Below are positions 1-9,091 of a DNA stretch of 56,796 nt, one piece after another. The stretch lies in the NCBI RefSeq assembly GCF_001429545.1, contig NZ_LMSP01000003.1:193990-250785 (forward strand). The letters run 5' to 3'. Position numbers and translations under genes: made by a program. The notes under the pieces are model-generated. The model was not told where the DNA came from and ran no database searches. It saw only the letters and a list, made by a program, of their open reading frames with translations. Within the stretch, counting starts at the first letter, position 1; each line of letters begins with the position of its first letter. The stretch is from Paenibacillus sp. Soil787. Its GTDB lineage: Bacteria; Bacillota; Bacilli; Paenibacillales; NBRC-103111.

Positions 1-305
1 AGTCCTTTCGGCTCCAGGCCGCTGCCCCAACTGTTCCCGTTGTAGGTGACGGAAGGAATCATATAATACTCAGGCTCGTAGTCGGCAGCGAAATCCATCG
101 AAAGTTTGCACGCCGCGGGCGATTCGCCTCGATAGGTGAACTTCCTCGTCCACTGCACCAGTCCTTCCCTTAACTGTTCGAACGTATCGGTTACTGTGAA
201 GCGTTCGTCCTCGAACGCCAAGACGTCGCCAATGGTCCTTTCGCCCAAGAGGAACCTATAGCCGTTGTCATTTTCACGTTGTTTCCAGTTGATCAGCACG
301 CTCAT
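1..305 (-). CDS. Hypothetical protein, N-terminal part (runs off the left edge)
   Basis: The first ~101 residues are visible, starting MSVLINWKQR and reading open to the window edge. ATG at 305 is preferred because GGAGGG (314-319) sits 8 nt upstream; the in-frame ATG at 311 would leave only 2 nt. There is no signal peptide or membrane segment in the visible part, which suggests a cytoplasmic protein. A stretch near residues 82-100 (YYMIPSVTYNGNSWGSG) is distinctive, but I cannot assign it to a named family. Its place in a polysaccharide-degradation neighbourhood suggests a sugar-related role; this is inference only. A weak cre-like sequence lies upstream at 350-363, with about three mismatches to consensus. 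Confidence 0.7.
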   Translation of the reverse strand, partial: MSVLINWKQRENDNGYRFLLGERTIGDVLAFEDERFTVTDTFEQLREGLVQWTRKFTYRGESPAACKLSMDFAADYEPEYYMIPSVTYNGNSWGSGLEPKG

Positions 306-625
306 CACCATTTCCCTCCAATATTTGACCGGGTAATCTAAAGAGTTCAAGAAAGCGCTTCAATTCGCCATCGTCATCATACTTAAAATCCCTTTGCATG
401 CCCGGCGCAAAATACAATACTTTCGGCGTCTCGCCTCCAACGGGTTAGCAAACAGATCCTGGCCGGAAAGTCTCCAGGAAATCCTGTTGTTGCTGCTACG
501 CTTAATACTAATATGTCTGTCCATGCGAAATCTGAAAAGCTTAAATAACGGAACATTGTTTAATAACGAGAAAACGGCGTATTTAAAAACGTAAATTTAG
601 AGAAAACCTTCAAAACAAGCATAAA
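306..625. other. Intergenic region without a recognisable gene
   Basis: Between the left-edge gene and the germination operon terminator. A 66-codon plus-strand reading frame at 394-594 has no ribosome binding site and low-complexity leucine-rich content, so I do not call it. The region presumably holds the promoter of the left-edge gene. Confidence 0.5.
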
Positions 626-657
626 CAGCTTTCGCCGTCTTCTGGTGGCAAAAGCTG
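626..657 (-). terminator. Terminator of the germination operon
   Basis: Inverted repeat with 11-nt arms at 626-636 and 647-657, with one G:U-type mismatch. It begins immediately after the stop of the GerC gene and is followed on the minus strand by a T-rich stretch. Confidence 0.6.
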
Positions 658-659
658 AT

Positions 660-1871
660 TCATTTTGTCTTTTCCGAACCTGTCGTACCATATTCTTTAA
701 TCGTTACATCTACGCTGAACTTAACAGGAACTTTACTAAAAGTTGTATCCCAATCTTTTTTTACTTTATCCCATACTTTAGGATATTTGATTCGTAATTG
801 ATCACCAAAGCCGGCAACGTCCGCCTGGTAATTCTTTTGAATCTTAACTAATGTTTCCTGGACTAATCGCTTCACTTCGGTTTCGGTGACTTTTTCGACT
901 CTCTTCAGAAATTCATTTTCGAAGGCTTTTTCTTTCATCATCCAATGTTCAGAGAGAATTCCCTTTGATTCTATTTTCACTTCGAAAAAGATGTTGTCTC
1001 CTATCACATGAGGTTCAATTTTGCTTTTCATTGATGAAATCTCATACACCAATAGTTTCCCTGTTTCCTTATCAAAACATTTGACCATCCCCCCCTTACC
1101 TTTGCCGGTAATCCAGACTAACCCTTCCAATTCAACTTCGTTTAGAAAACCAACCAACTTGTTTGACTTACCTAGGATCACGCCGGCTCCGGCAAACTTC
1201 GTCTCTTTATCGGCTGATATGACATTCTGCAGGAGAAAGCTGGACTTTGAATGCATCTTGCCTATTAACTTCATTAATGGCATTGGAGGCAAAAGCCTAT
1301 TCGTTCTGTTTTCGTTATCTGTAATCCCGAGCAAATTAAAAGAGGGGATCTGTGACGGATCCTCTAATTCCAAAGTCTTGCTGGCCAGCCCTTTGCTGAT
1401 AAATACAAGAGCGCTCGGCCTAAATTCGTTATCCCGAATAAAGAAATCAAGGTATTGCTGCATACTGATCGTACGCGCAAGGTCCTCGCCGATTACTATG
1501 ATTTTGAAGTGTCCCCCGGTAATGGGCCGATCCCTTCTTAAAGAGATTTCCCGAGTATTTTGTAACATGGAATCTCCCGTCTCAGAAATATTGGTGTATG
1601 GTCTTTGCTGCGAAGCGCCTCCCTTGCCTTCCCCGCCGGCTGCTTGCGGGTTGACAACCTGATACGTTACAGTAATCTTGTCTTTTTTAGGGTAACCGCC
1701 GCCATGTTCCTTCAGTTTTTGTTCAACCTGAGTCACGTCTCCTTTGTCCAGCGCCAACCCTACAGTTATGCCGAGATCTTCAATTTCTCTTCGGCTCCAA
1801 CACCCGGAAAGGAACAAAAGTGAAATACCTAGAAGCCAAACAAAGAAAAATCTGAAGCTAATTTTTCTCAC
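660..1871 (-). CDS. Spore germination lipoprotein, Ger(x)C family (GerC subunit)
   Basis: 403 residues, the usual family length. A lipoprotein signal peptide ends in the lipobox LSGC with the lipidated cysteine at residue 24, followed by the family hallmark WSRREIEDLG. Ger(x)C proteins are attached to the outer face of the spore inner membrane and form one subunit of a nutrient germinant receptor with GerA and GerB partners. The start overlaps the end of the GerB gene by 4 nt (ATGA), which implies translational coupling. It is the last gene of the three-gene operon and is followed directly by a hairpin terminator. Which germinant is sensed cannot be read from the sequence. Confidence 0.95.
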   Translation of the reverse strand: MRKISFRFFFVWLLGISLLFLSGCWSRREIEDLGITVGLALDKGDVTQVEQKLKEHGGGYPKKDKITVTYQVVNPQAAGGEGKGGASQQRPYTNISETGDSMLQNTREISLRRDRPITGGHFKIIVIGEDLARTISMQQYLDFFIRDNEFRPSALVFISKGLASKTLELEDPSQIPSFNLLGITDNENRTNRLLPPMPLMKLIGKMHSKSSFLLQNVISADKETKFAGAGVILGKSNKLVGFLNEVELEGLVWITGKGKGGMVKCFDKETGKLLVYEISSMKSKIEPHVIGDNIFFEVKIESKGILSEHWMMKEKAFENEFLKRVEKVTETEVKRLVQETLVKIQKNYQADVAGFGDQLRIKYPKVWDKVKKDWDTTFSKVPVKFSVDVTIKEYGTTGSEKTK

Positions 1872-2956
1872 TCTTGTTCCCCCCTTGCTTTTGAGAAAAT
1901 AAGCAGCAGCAGCATTAACCCGGTTAATAACAGGGAGAGATATCCGATAAAATCCGACAGTTTAAATAATTCATTGATGTTTTTAGGAATCGTGGCAGTA
2001 ATGTAAATCGCGGGCAGTAAACCATATATAAACGGATGAATGTTTTTCCCTGTAAGCTGCGCCAACCCCAACGCCGCGCCATAATGGCAGATCGTATAGG
2101 TGGCAAACATTTGCATGATCCATATCACGAGAAACAAAGACTCAAACCGTTCAAAGAAGACGCCGCGCAACTCAAAGCTTCGCACCAGATCAATAGTTGG
2201 AAATGTCCTTGTGGTAACCCCGTCGACCGAAAACACCCCGATTACTATTACCATGGTAATGATGTAAAATATCATGGGAATGAGAATTCCGATCATAACC
2301 GCTGTTACTGCCTTGTTTGGCCGATTCATAAACGCCGAAATGAGCAAGATGACTTCAAACCCTGTATAAGCAAAGACTGTTGTCTCCATCCCTTTTATGA
2401 CAGGCATGATGCCAGAACCGAGTACCGGACGCAGGTTATCCATCTCAAATAATGGAATCCCCAAAAACATTGTCAGAAAAAATATAATCACCGTGATAGG
2501 AAAAATGATTTCAAACAGACGAGCGATCGGGTTGATGCCGCCTAGTATCAAATAGAGGCCTACCCATACAAATGAGATCATGACAGCCCAACTGGGGGTT
2601 CCCTCTAGCAGGAACAACCCGGTCACTTCCGCCAACGCACGAAGCTCGAAACCGCATAGTAAGACAAAGTAAACAAGTAAAGGGAGACTGAGCAACCAGC
2701 CCATCCATTTTCCCATCATTTCCAGACTGTACTGAAAAAATGTTTTGCTGGGATACCGTTGATTTAGTTTAGCCATAATTACCCCCGCTATCATGGCGAC
2801 CAAACCGCCAAGGATAACGCTTATCCATACATCAGGCGTATTCGCTTTCTCTACAGATGTTCTGGGCAAGGTGAGGATCGCAACTCCAAGAATGATATTG
2901 GTTACTAGAACAACTGCCTGCGGAGTCGTAATTCGGTCTTCTGGGATGGGTATCAT
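1868..2956 (-). CDS. Spore germination protein, GerAB/APC-type permease-like subunit
   Basis: 362 residues, almost entirely hydrophobic, with about ten predicted membrane helices. The N-terminal pattern (TPQAVVLVTNIILGVAILTLPR) is typical of the GerAB/spore germination permease family, which is related to amino-acid permeases. The family is thought to bind the nutrient germinant within the inner spore membrane. The gene lies 22 nt after the GerA gene and overlaps the GerC gene by 4 nt, so all three subunits are likely made from one forespore transcript. No truncation or frameshift is seen. Confidence 0.95.
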   Translation of the reverse strand: MIPIPEDRITTPQAVVLVTNIILGVAILTLPRTSVEKANTPDVWISVILGGLVAMIAGVIMAKLNQRYPSKTFFQYSLEMMGKWMGWLLSLPLLVYFVLLCGFELRALAEVTGLFLLEGTPSWAVMISFVWVGLYLILGGINPIARLFEIIFPITVIIFFLTMFLGIPLFEMDNLRPVLGSGIMPVIKGMETTVFAYTGFEVILLISAFMNRPNKAVTAVMIGILIPMIFYIITMVIVIGVFSVDGVTTRTFPTIDLVRSFELRGVFFERFESLFLVIWIMQMFATYTICHYGAALGLAQLTGKNIHPFIYGLLPAIYITATIPKNINELFKLSDFIGYLSLLLTGLMLLLLIFSKARGEQE

Positions 2957-2978
2957 TGCTTGCTCCTTTCATAGTTGG

Positions 2979-4607
2979 TTATCGTTTACGCACCGGGTTT
3001 TTTGTATGCATCATTTTGGGACGACGTTTCATTAGCATAGGCGGCATCCGCACCAAAAAATCTTTCCAGTCACTCATCAGATAAGAAACCGCCGGACTCG
3101 CGTAAGGTACGCCGAAACTCTTCATCTTAACCAGATGACTGCAAAGCAGCAAGAAGAACAGAATGACCCCGTACAATCCAAAGACAGCGGCACTAAACAT
3201 CGCTGCAAAGCGAAGCATGCGAAGCGAAAGCCCTACGCTGTACTGCGGGATGGCAAAGGAGGAAATGGCCGTTATCGCCACGACAATCACCATGATTGGG
3301 CTGACAATTCCCGCTTTTACGGCGGCTTCACCAATGACAAGACCACCGACAATACCAATGGCTTGACCAACCGGTTTTGGCAGACGCAGTCCGGCTTCCC
3401 TTAAAATCTCGATAGAAACTTCCATAATGACGGCTTCAATCCACGAGGGAAATGGAACACCTTCTCGTGTTGCAGCGATTGAAATAGCCAGCTTGGTCGG
3501 AATCAATCCCTGATGAAAAGAGATGAACGATATATATAAGGAAGGTGCGAACGTAGAAATTAGTGCCGCCAAAAAACGCAAAAGCCGAATCAGTGATGCG
3601 GGAATCCAGCGTTCATAGTAGTCTTCCGGTGATTGAATGAACATGCTTAACGTAACCGGCACAATCAGGGCAAAAGGGGAACCGTCCAACAGGATGGCTA
3701 CTCGACCTTCCAGTAACCCGCCTATCACACGGTCCGGTCGTTCCGAGCTCTGTGACTGCGGAAAGGGACTAATGTAATTATCTTGGATGAATTGCTCCAC
3801 ACTACCTGAATCCGGAACATTATCGATTTTAATATTCCCGATTCTTTTCCGTACCTCTTCCACTAAATCTGGATTGGCAATATCATTGATGTAGGCGATG
3901 ATCAAATCTTTTTTCACGCGTTGTCCTACTTCAAATCGAGTAATCGTTAAGCTGTCATTTTCACCGTGCTGCCTTAAAAGTGCGATATTATCGCTTAGAT
4001 TCTCATTGAAACCGATCCTCGGACCTCTTACCAATGATTCGGAAGCAGGTTCTTCAATACCACGCGATTTCATTTTCCTCGTACCGAGAATGAGCACGTC
4101 TGGCGAACCGTCAATCATGAGGGCAGTCGAGCCTCTCCATACTTCGGATACCATTTCATGTAAACCTTCTACTTCTTTGACGCGACTGACGGTTAGGACT
4201 TGATTCGTAAGAAAATCCAGAGAAACCCCATCTTCCTTGCAAACAGCATCCCTTGAAAAGTCAGACATAAGTGAATTCATAATTTGCTTTTGAATTAAAT
4301 CAAGATCTACTAAACCGTTCACAAAAACAAGGGCCGCTTGAATACCAGTATGCCCTAAGAGAAATGCTCGGAAAGTGACATCGGCATTATGTCCAATCTC
4401 TTGTCTGACAAGTTCCAGATCTTTCGAAAGGTCACCGGAAAATGGAGTGGGAGAATGATGTGGGGAATCATGTGGGGAATTATATTCATTTACTTTCAAA
4501 TGAGCTTTTGAGAACATCTTTGATATGCTAAATGGAATGACAGCCGCAAGAACGGCTTGTATAAGAATCTTCCATTCCGGAAGATAGGAAACAATAGTTT
4601 TCCACAT
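2979..4607 (-). CDS. Spore germination protein, GerA family (GerAA subunit)
   Basis: 542 residues. The N-terminal half is a soluble domain containing the family pattern [13 protein letters not shown] near residue 77; the C-terminal half (about 320-500) has several membrane helices. GerA-family proteins are the largest subunit of the germinant receptor and act in ion release. A proline/histidine/serine stretch near residues 44-57 ([13 protein letters not shown]) is unusual and probably a linker. The start at 4607 is preceded by AAGGTGATG (4612-4620). A possible forespore sigma-G promoter (TCAATA at 4674-4679, TATAATC at 4648-4654, spacer 19) is only a weak match. It heads the operon GerA-GerB-GerC. 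Confidence 0.95.
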   Translation of the reverse strand: MWKTIVSYLPEWKILIQAVLAAVIPFSISKMFSKAHLKVNEYNSPHDSPHHSPTPFSGDLSKDLELVRQEIGHNADVTFRAFLLGHTGIQAALVFVNGLVDLDLIQKQIMNSLMSDFSRDAVCKEDGVSLDFLTNQVLTVSRVKEVEGLHEMVSEVWRGSTALMIDGSPDVLILGTRKMKSRGIEEPASESLVRGPRIGFNENLSDNIALLRQHGENDSLTITRFEVGQRVKKDLIIAYINDIANPDLVEEVRKRIGNIKIDNVPDSGSVEQFIQDNYISPFPQSQSSERPDRVIGGLLEGRVAILLDGSPFALIVPVTLSMFIQSPEDYYERWIPASLIRLLRFLAALISTFAPSLYISFISFHQGLIPTKLAISIAATREGVPFPSWIEAVIMEVSIEILREAGLRLPKPVGQAIGIVGGLVIGEAAVKAGIVSPIMVIVVAITAISSFAIPQYSVGLSLRMLRFAAMFSAAVFGLYGVILFFLLLCSHLVKMKSFGVPYASPAVSYLMSDWKDFLVRMPPMLMKRRPKMMHTKNPVRKR

Positions 4608-5301
4608 TTTTCATCACCTTACCTGTATTGTGCATCAAACGGAAAATGATTATACAAACTGTCCAAATGTGCTTATTGAGCAAATGTTCCTCCATTTGAA
4701 GACTCCTGGGTCTTTCGCTTGGCTTGGGTCAACGTAACAGGCGTCGAACATCAATGCCATTTTTGGTGAAATATGCACCTTTAGGTTGCGGTTTATCCAG
4801 GGAACTGGTCGCGAGGTCGAGTGGCGGATAATCCAGTATCTGGAAACAAATTGGAATTCCCCTTCTTTCTTTGCCTTCATGCAGGTGACCGTGCTTATTG
4901 GACATAAGCTGAGGTACCATCATTTCATTGGAGAAACTCCAATGGTTCAAGGATATTTACAAAAATGAAATTCAACAAGGAGTCGCTCCCCATTCTCTCT
5001 AGCTTTGTAGCTATCGATTCTGTCAGATTTTTAACAGACGGTCCATAAATATGGGAGTTGGTTTCCTCACCCGTAGTGTCAACATAGTGTGTCATTTTAT
5101 GTTAATACCCGTTTTTTATCCTGTTGTACTCTTCCATTGTTATTGAAAGCACAGTTAGTAAGGCATTTGCTTCCCTCTCTGACGATGTTCTTTCAGCTTC
5201 CCCTTTACTTCGTATTCAAACAGTTGGTAAGGCTCAAGTCGGTGGCAAGAATATAAAATTTGCCGTACTTTGTTCTTACTGCTCTCACTATCAATAACAA
5301 G
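4608..5301. other. Intergenic region with degraded coding fragments
   Basis: About 0.7 kb between the germination operon and the first transporter cluster. Short minus-strand frames at 4650-4950 and a start-less plus-strand frame of about 60 codons near 5110-5290 (containing QTVGKAQVGGKNIKFA) read like protein but have no ribosome binding site and match no family I recognise. They are probably decayed genes. Confidence 0.4.
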
Positions 5302-5334
5302 AAACAGCTGTCACTCAATGAATGACGGCTGTTT
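5302..5334 (-). terminator. Terminator after the locus 1 transporter/arabinofuranosidase remnant
   Basis: 12-nt arms at 5302-5313 and 5323-5334 (one G:U-type mismatch) around a 9-nt loop, followed on the minus strand by TTTCTTGTTA. It closes the transcription unit that runs down from the binding protein at 8971. Confidence 0.75.
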
Positions 5335-5363
5335 TATTTACGCATTTGTTTTCGCAATACTCT

Positions 5364-5708
5364 TTATTTCACTCTGAATACAGTAATGGAATGTTTGGGA
5401 AAATCGTAGTGAAAACTGCAGCCTTCTGTACGGAATTCCTTTTGTTTCGGCAGCACCCGTTCAGGCGACTCAAATGTATTTTCATCATCCAGCGCATGGC
5501 CGGACATCTCGTATACATCAACGGTCAAAGACGTTTTATGCAAATCCGCCAAAGCAATCTGTGCGCGAACGCTATTCTCCTGTACATTGACAAGAAGAAA
5601 ATGCCGAACAAGTCTCCTAATTCCGCACCAGGCTTTTGTGTATAGACAGTTAATGTTGGTTGTGTGGCCCTCATATCCCGAAGGCGCTGATCGCCGTAAG
5701 CTTTCCAA
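5364..5708 (-). pseudogene. C-terminal remnant of an alpha-L-arabinofuranosidase-like (GH51-type) gene
   Basis: The last ~80 codons read FLLVNVQENSVRAQIALAD, then DVYEMSGHALDDEN, and end KHSITVFRVK. This is the usual C-terminal beta-sandwich pattern of GH51-type arabinofuranosidases, in which a PxxSVTVLRL-like strand closes the protein. The catalytic barrel (roughly 400 residues) is absent and no ribosome binding site precedes it. Related text (PTLTVYTQKPGAELGDL) continues upstream in another frame, so at least one frameshift is present. It sits directly behind the permease gene, where an intracellular glycosidase would be expected, and suggests that transporter 1 once served arabino-oligosaccharides. 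The family assignment rests on the C-terminal pattern only. Confidence 0.6.
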
Positions 5709-5711
5709 CTT

Positions 5712-6548
5712 CTACCCTTTAACACCGGAAGTGACGACCCCTTCAATTAAGAACCGTTGACCGATAAAAAACAATAGAATGACCGGCAGCATAAACAGAA
5801 GGGATGCAGCTGCCGCAACTTGCTGTATAACAATGGTTGCATTTCCTGGCATTGTATAGCCTACAGTACCTAACGCAGCGGCCAGCGGGTAATTGGATTC
5901 GTTCAGAAACATGAATGGACCGATAAAATCTCCCCATGAGCCTTGAAAGCTCATAATCGAAACCGTCGCCATCACAGGCAGCGAAAGCGGGAGGAATATA
6001 TTCCAATACGTACGGAAGATCGAGCATCCATCTATCCTTGCTGCTTCTTCCAATTCCTTAGGAATCGCTGAAAAGAATTGTCTGTATAGAAATATAAATA
6101 GTGCCGAGCCGCCAATCCCCCAGATTAACCAAGGATAAAATGTATTGAGCAAACCATATTGATGAAATAAAAGAAAGGTCGGAATCTGCGTCACAATCCC
6201 AGGCACCATCATCGTTGATAAGACAATCATAAACAACAACTTCTTGCCGGGCGCTTGAATCCGCGAAAAAGCATATCCGACTAACCCGCTTGAAAAAGTC
6301 GTCGTAGCGACAGAAATAACGCAGATAATGACCGTGTTTTTCAAATATTTCCAAAAATCAATCATGGTTGTCGCAAACTTATAATTTTCGATATGGAAGC
6401 CTTGCGGCAAAAATCCCGGTATCGAGAACCATGGGCTTAATGAATTGGATGCCGTTAGAAAAAGCGGAATGATAAAAACGACAGAAAATACAAGCAATAA
6501 AGCATAAACCAAATACAGACCAAACCGACTTGCCCCTGTGTTCTCCAT
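5712..6548 (-). CDS. Carbohydrate ABC transporter permease, MalG/LacG type (locus 1)
   Basis: 278 residues with about six membrane helices. The cytoplasmic EAA loop that docks the ATPase is seen near residues 166-190 (ELEEAARIDGCS). The protein is one of the two membrane subunits of a CUT1 importer; the partner is the gene just upstream, 3 nt away. GGAGGG lies 7 nt before the ATG. No ATPase gene is present in the locus. In Firmicutes such importers commonly share one MsmX-type ATPase encoded elsewhere, which is family knowledge and not visible here. Confidence 0.93.
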   Translation of the reverse strand: MENTGASRFGLYLVYALLLVFSVVFIIPLFLTASNSLSPWFSIPGFLPQGFHIENYKFATTMIDFWKYLKNTVIICVISVATTTFSSGLVGYAFSRIQAPGKKLLFMIVLSTMMVPGIVTQIPTFLLFHQYGLLNTFYPWLIWGIGGSALFIFLYRQFFSAIPKELEEAARIDGCSIFRTYWNIFLPLSLPVMATVSIMSFQGSWGDFIGPFMFLNESNYPLAAALGTVGYTMPGNATIVIQQVAAAASLLFMLPVILLFFIGQRFLIEGVVTSGVKG

Positions 6549-6551
6549 CTT

Positions 6552-7511
6552 CTATCCCTCCTGATCCGTTTCATAATAGACCCAATATTTGCTTGTCGCA
6601 AAGACAACAACCGTAAGCAGAAGAATGACGATAAACATGATCCAAAGCAAAGCCATCCCGTAAGCATACCGTTGGAAGGCAAACACCTGCTGGAAGGCAT
6701 GTACGGCGTATAAGTAATTGGGCCGGATAGGAGCATCTAAAAACTTTAACCCAGTTAAGAGTATGGGTTGAATGTACATTTGAAACGCATTTATGATTCC
6801 CGTAACAACATTAAAGAAAATAACCGGAGTCATTAAAGGCATAGTAATGCTTATAAACCGTTTAAAAGCAGAGGCGCCGTCAATGGCTGAGGCTTCGTAC
6901 AAGTCTCTCGAGATGCCCTTTAATCCGGCAAGATTGATTAGAATAGACCCACCCGCTCCCCATAGCATCATAATGACCAATGAAAGGGTGGCGTGATCAT
7001 ATCCCAGCCAGCTTACGGAAGGAAGGTGAAGAAAACTTAAAATATTGTTGATGATGCCATCCTTGTCAGCATACATAAAACGGAACATTAAACCTATGGA
7101 AACGACGGGAACAATAGACGGGAGGTAAAAGATCGTCCGATAAATCCCCATTCCTCTAATTTTTTGATTTAATAACAACGCCAGCAGCAAGCCAATGAGT
7201 GTTGCGATAGGCACATATAGGATGGTAATAAGAAATGTTCTCCCAAGAGCATACATGGCGTCCGTATCTGTGAAAACATTTTTATAATTTTGCAGCCCTA
7301 CTAATTTTAAATGGTTAATGTTAAATCCGACAAAATTGGTAAAGCTTAAATAGAGACCATAGAGTAAAGGATATAAACCAAAAATCAAAAAAACAATGAA
7401 CCATGGTGAAATCATCAAGTAAAATGCCGCCGTACGGCGCGTCTTTTCACTTATTCCCTTACGAGCTTTGCTCTTTCCAACCGTTGTCGCGCTCAGAGCA
7501 GGTGTATGCAT
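6552..7511 (-). CDS. Carbohydrate ABC transporter permease, MalF/LacF type (locus 1)
   Basis: 319 residues with six membrane helices and an EAA loop near residues 223-240 (LYEASAIDGAS). A cytoplasmic basic N-terminus (GKSKARKGISEKTRR) precedes the first helix. GAGGAGA lies 9 nt upstream of the ATG. It follows the binding-protein gene by 71 nt and precedes the second permease by 3 nt, so the three form an import cassette. The substrate is unknown; the adjoining arabinofuranosidase remnant hints at arabino-oligosaccharides. Confidence 0.93.
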   Translation of the reverse strand: MHTPALSATTVGKSKARKGISEKTRRTAAFYLMISPWFIVFLIFGLYPLLYGLYLSFTNFVGFNINHLKLVGLQNYKNVFTDTDAMYALGRTFLITILYVPIATLIGLLLALLLNQKIRGMGIYRTIFYLPSIVPVVSIGLMFRFMYADKDGIINNILSFLHLPSVSWLGYDHATLSLVIMMLWGAGGSILINLAGLKGISRDLYEASAIDGASAFKRFISITMPLMTPVIFFNVVTGIINAFQMYIQPILLTGLKFLDAPIRPNYLYAVHAFQQVFAFQRYAYGMALLWIMFIVILLLTVVVFATSKYWVYYETDQEG

Positions 7512-7582
7512 GGCAGGTTCTCTCCTCTTTATTTAAGAGGGAGAGCGCAGGCTAAGCTCCCCCTCGGGTATGCATTCCTTAT

Positions 7583-8971
7583 TTACTTGCTTGATGCTGC
7601 GCTTTTAGCTTCCTCAATAATTTTGTTCGCATCTTTATTTAAGGCAATCATCGCGTCATCCAGTGTTGCTTTACCAAAATAGACAGGCGTTAATTGCTTC
7701 TTCAAAAGGGTGTCTCCATTTAACAAGTAAGGGTTCATTTCGATAAATTTACCGCTGTATTTCAATTCATCTTGAAGGACTGCGTATGTTTTTTTGTCAA
7801 ATACGGTTTCTTGTGGAATCATCGGAAGCATATGTTTATAGGCAGGAACTCCCCAACCGCTTTTCGCGCGATCTTCCGCTGGTTTACCGCCAAAAAACCA
7901 TTCATATACTTTCCATGCTTCTTTTGGATGCTTCGTTGCCTTATTTATAATGGCGCCTGTTGCTGAGCCAGTAGGAGATATGCGTGTTCCGCCATCAGCA
8001 ATTGGAGCAGGAAGCATAAGATAGTCGTCTAAATGCGTTTTTGCTTTTTCATCACCGCGCAGCACCCCTGAAAACCAATAACCGGATTGATACATGGCCA
8101 ATTTATCAGCCAGAAAGACTTCGCCTCCCCACCCTGCTTTATCTTGGTTAACTAGGTTCGGTCCATAGTTGCCTTTAACCCCGTCTACCCATAACTGTAA
8201 GGCTTGTTTGACTTCCGGTTTTGTAAAGTCAATTTTACCGTAATCGTCTGTGGAGAGCTTTACACCTTTACTCAATAAATATTCCATCAAATAGGGTAAA
8301 TCCGCTTCTCCCTTCCCACCTTCTGATAGACCGTATTGCGTGACCGTATCGCCATTTTTAATTGTTAATTTTTTTGCAAGATCGAAAAGCTGGCTGTATG
8401 TCATGGGGACGGTTTCACTCGGGATTGGGACGCCGGCCGCAGCAAACAATTTCTTATTAATCCATATCGTGAAATCCGAAGAAAAATCTTTAGGAATGCC
8501 GTAGATAGGGCCTTGGCCTTGTACCTTTCCGTCAAAGCGGTAAACATCAACCGCAGAAACAAAATCATCTTTCTTTATCACTGTACTTGTATCAATGAGT
8601 TTGGTTAAATCCATAGCAATGCCGCGAATGACATAGGACGGGAGATCGTTTACGCCAGTCAACCGAATAATGTCCGGTGCTTCGCCAGTTGCTAATTGAG
8701 CAGCTAGTTTCGTAGTATCTCCATCTTCTCTTTGAATTTTAATGGTCGGATTTGCCGTTTCAAATTCTTTGATTTGGTCCTTGGTAATTTCACCGTCATT
8801 CATGTTGAAACGTACCGTTACAGGTGCGCCGTTATCCGCCGAAGCTGTAGACGAAGTGCTAGTGCCCCCGGCAGTCGTGTTTTCGGTTGTCGTTTTTGCA
8901 CTGCCGCAAGCCGATAGAAACAATGCGGTTGAAAGGATAAGAACGAGAGGCTTAGCGAAATTCTTTATCAA
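7583..8971 (-). CDS. Sugar-binding lipoprotein of ABC importer (locus 1)
   Basis: 462 residues. The lipoprotein signal has its cysteine at residue 22 (LSAC), followed by a serine/threonine-rich linker and an extracellular solute-binding domain of family 1 (bacterial_1 type, maltose-binding fold). It captures oligosaccharide outside the membrane for the two permeases downstream. The start codon is TTG at 8971: AGGAGGG lies 6 nt upstream and no better ATG is available. A sigma-A-like promoter (9028-9056) and a cre box (9000-9013) precede it, so it is likely glucose-repressed and separately transcribed from the upstream kinase gene. Confidence 0.93.
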   Translation of the reverse strand: MIKNFAKPLVLILSTALFLSACGSAKTTTENTTAGGTSTSSTASADNGAPVTVRFNMNDGEITKDQIKEFETANPTIKIQREDGDTTKLAAQLATGEAPDIIRLTGVNDLPSYVIRGIAMDLTKLIDTSTVIKKDDFVSAVDVYRFDGKVQGQGPIYGIPKDFSSDFTIWINKKLFAAAGVPIPSETVPMTYSQLFDLAKKLTIKNGDTVTQYGLSEGGKGEADLPYLMEYLLSKGVKLSTDDYGKIDFTKPEVKQALQLWVDGVKGNYGPNLVNQDKAGWGGEVFLADKLAMYQSGYWFSGVLRGDEKAKTHLDDYLMLPAPIADGGTRISPTGSATGAIINKATKHPKEAWKVYEWFFGGKPAEDRAKSGWGVPAYKHMLPMIPQETVFDKKTYAVLQDELKYSGKFIEMNPYLLNGDTLLKKQLTPVYFGKATLDDAMIALNKDANKIIEEAKSAASSK

Positions 8972-8999
8972 TTTAGACCCTCCTAGAAGTTTTTTATAT

Positions 9000-9013
9000 T
9001 GAGAGCGTTTTCT
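9000..9013 (-). promoter_or_regulatory. cre box (CcpA site) before the locus 1 binding-protein gene
   Basis: AGAAAACGCTCTCA on the minus strand matches the cre consensus TGWNANCGNTNWCA at all but the first base. It lies just downstream of the predicted promoter and about 30 nt before the start codon, a position suited to roadblock repression by CcpA. Confidence 0.65.
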
Positions 9014-9027
9014 TTCTCTCTGATTAA

Positions 9028-9056
9028 AGTATATTGCTTGCAGGAGGAGACCTCAA
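9028..9056 (-). promoter_or_regulatory. Predicted sigma-A promoter of the locus 1 binding-protein gene
   Basis: TTGAGG (9051-9056) and TATACT (9028-9033) separated by 17 nt on the minus strand. It lies between the kinase gene and the binding-protein gene. Confidence 0.55.
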
Positions 9057-9091
9057 TCCGGTAAAATGACGACTTCTATGGTATTTTGCGG

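Noticed and set aside
350..363. cre-like sequence before the left-edge gene
   Set aside because: About three mismatches to the cre consensus; too weak to list as a site without further evidence.
1021..1662. 213-codon plus-strand frame
   Set aside because: Antisense to the GerC lipoprotein gene, whose family assignment is clear; no start signal.
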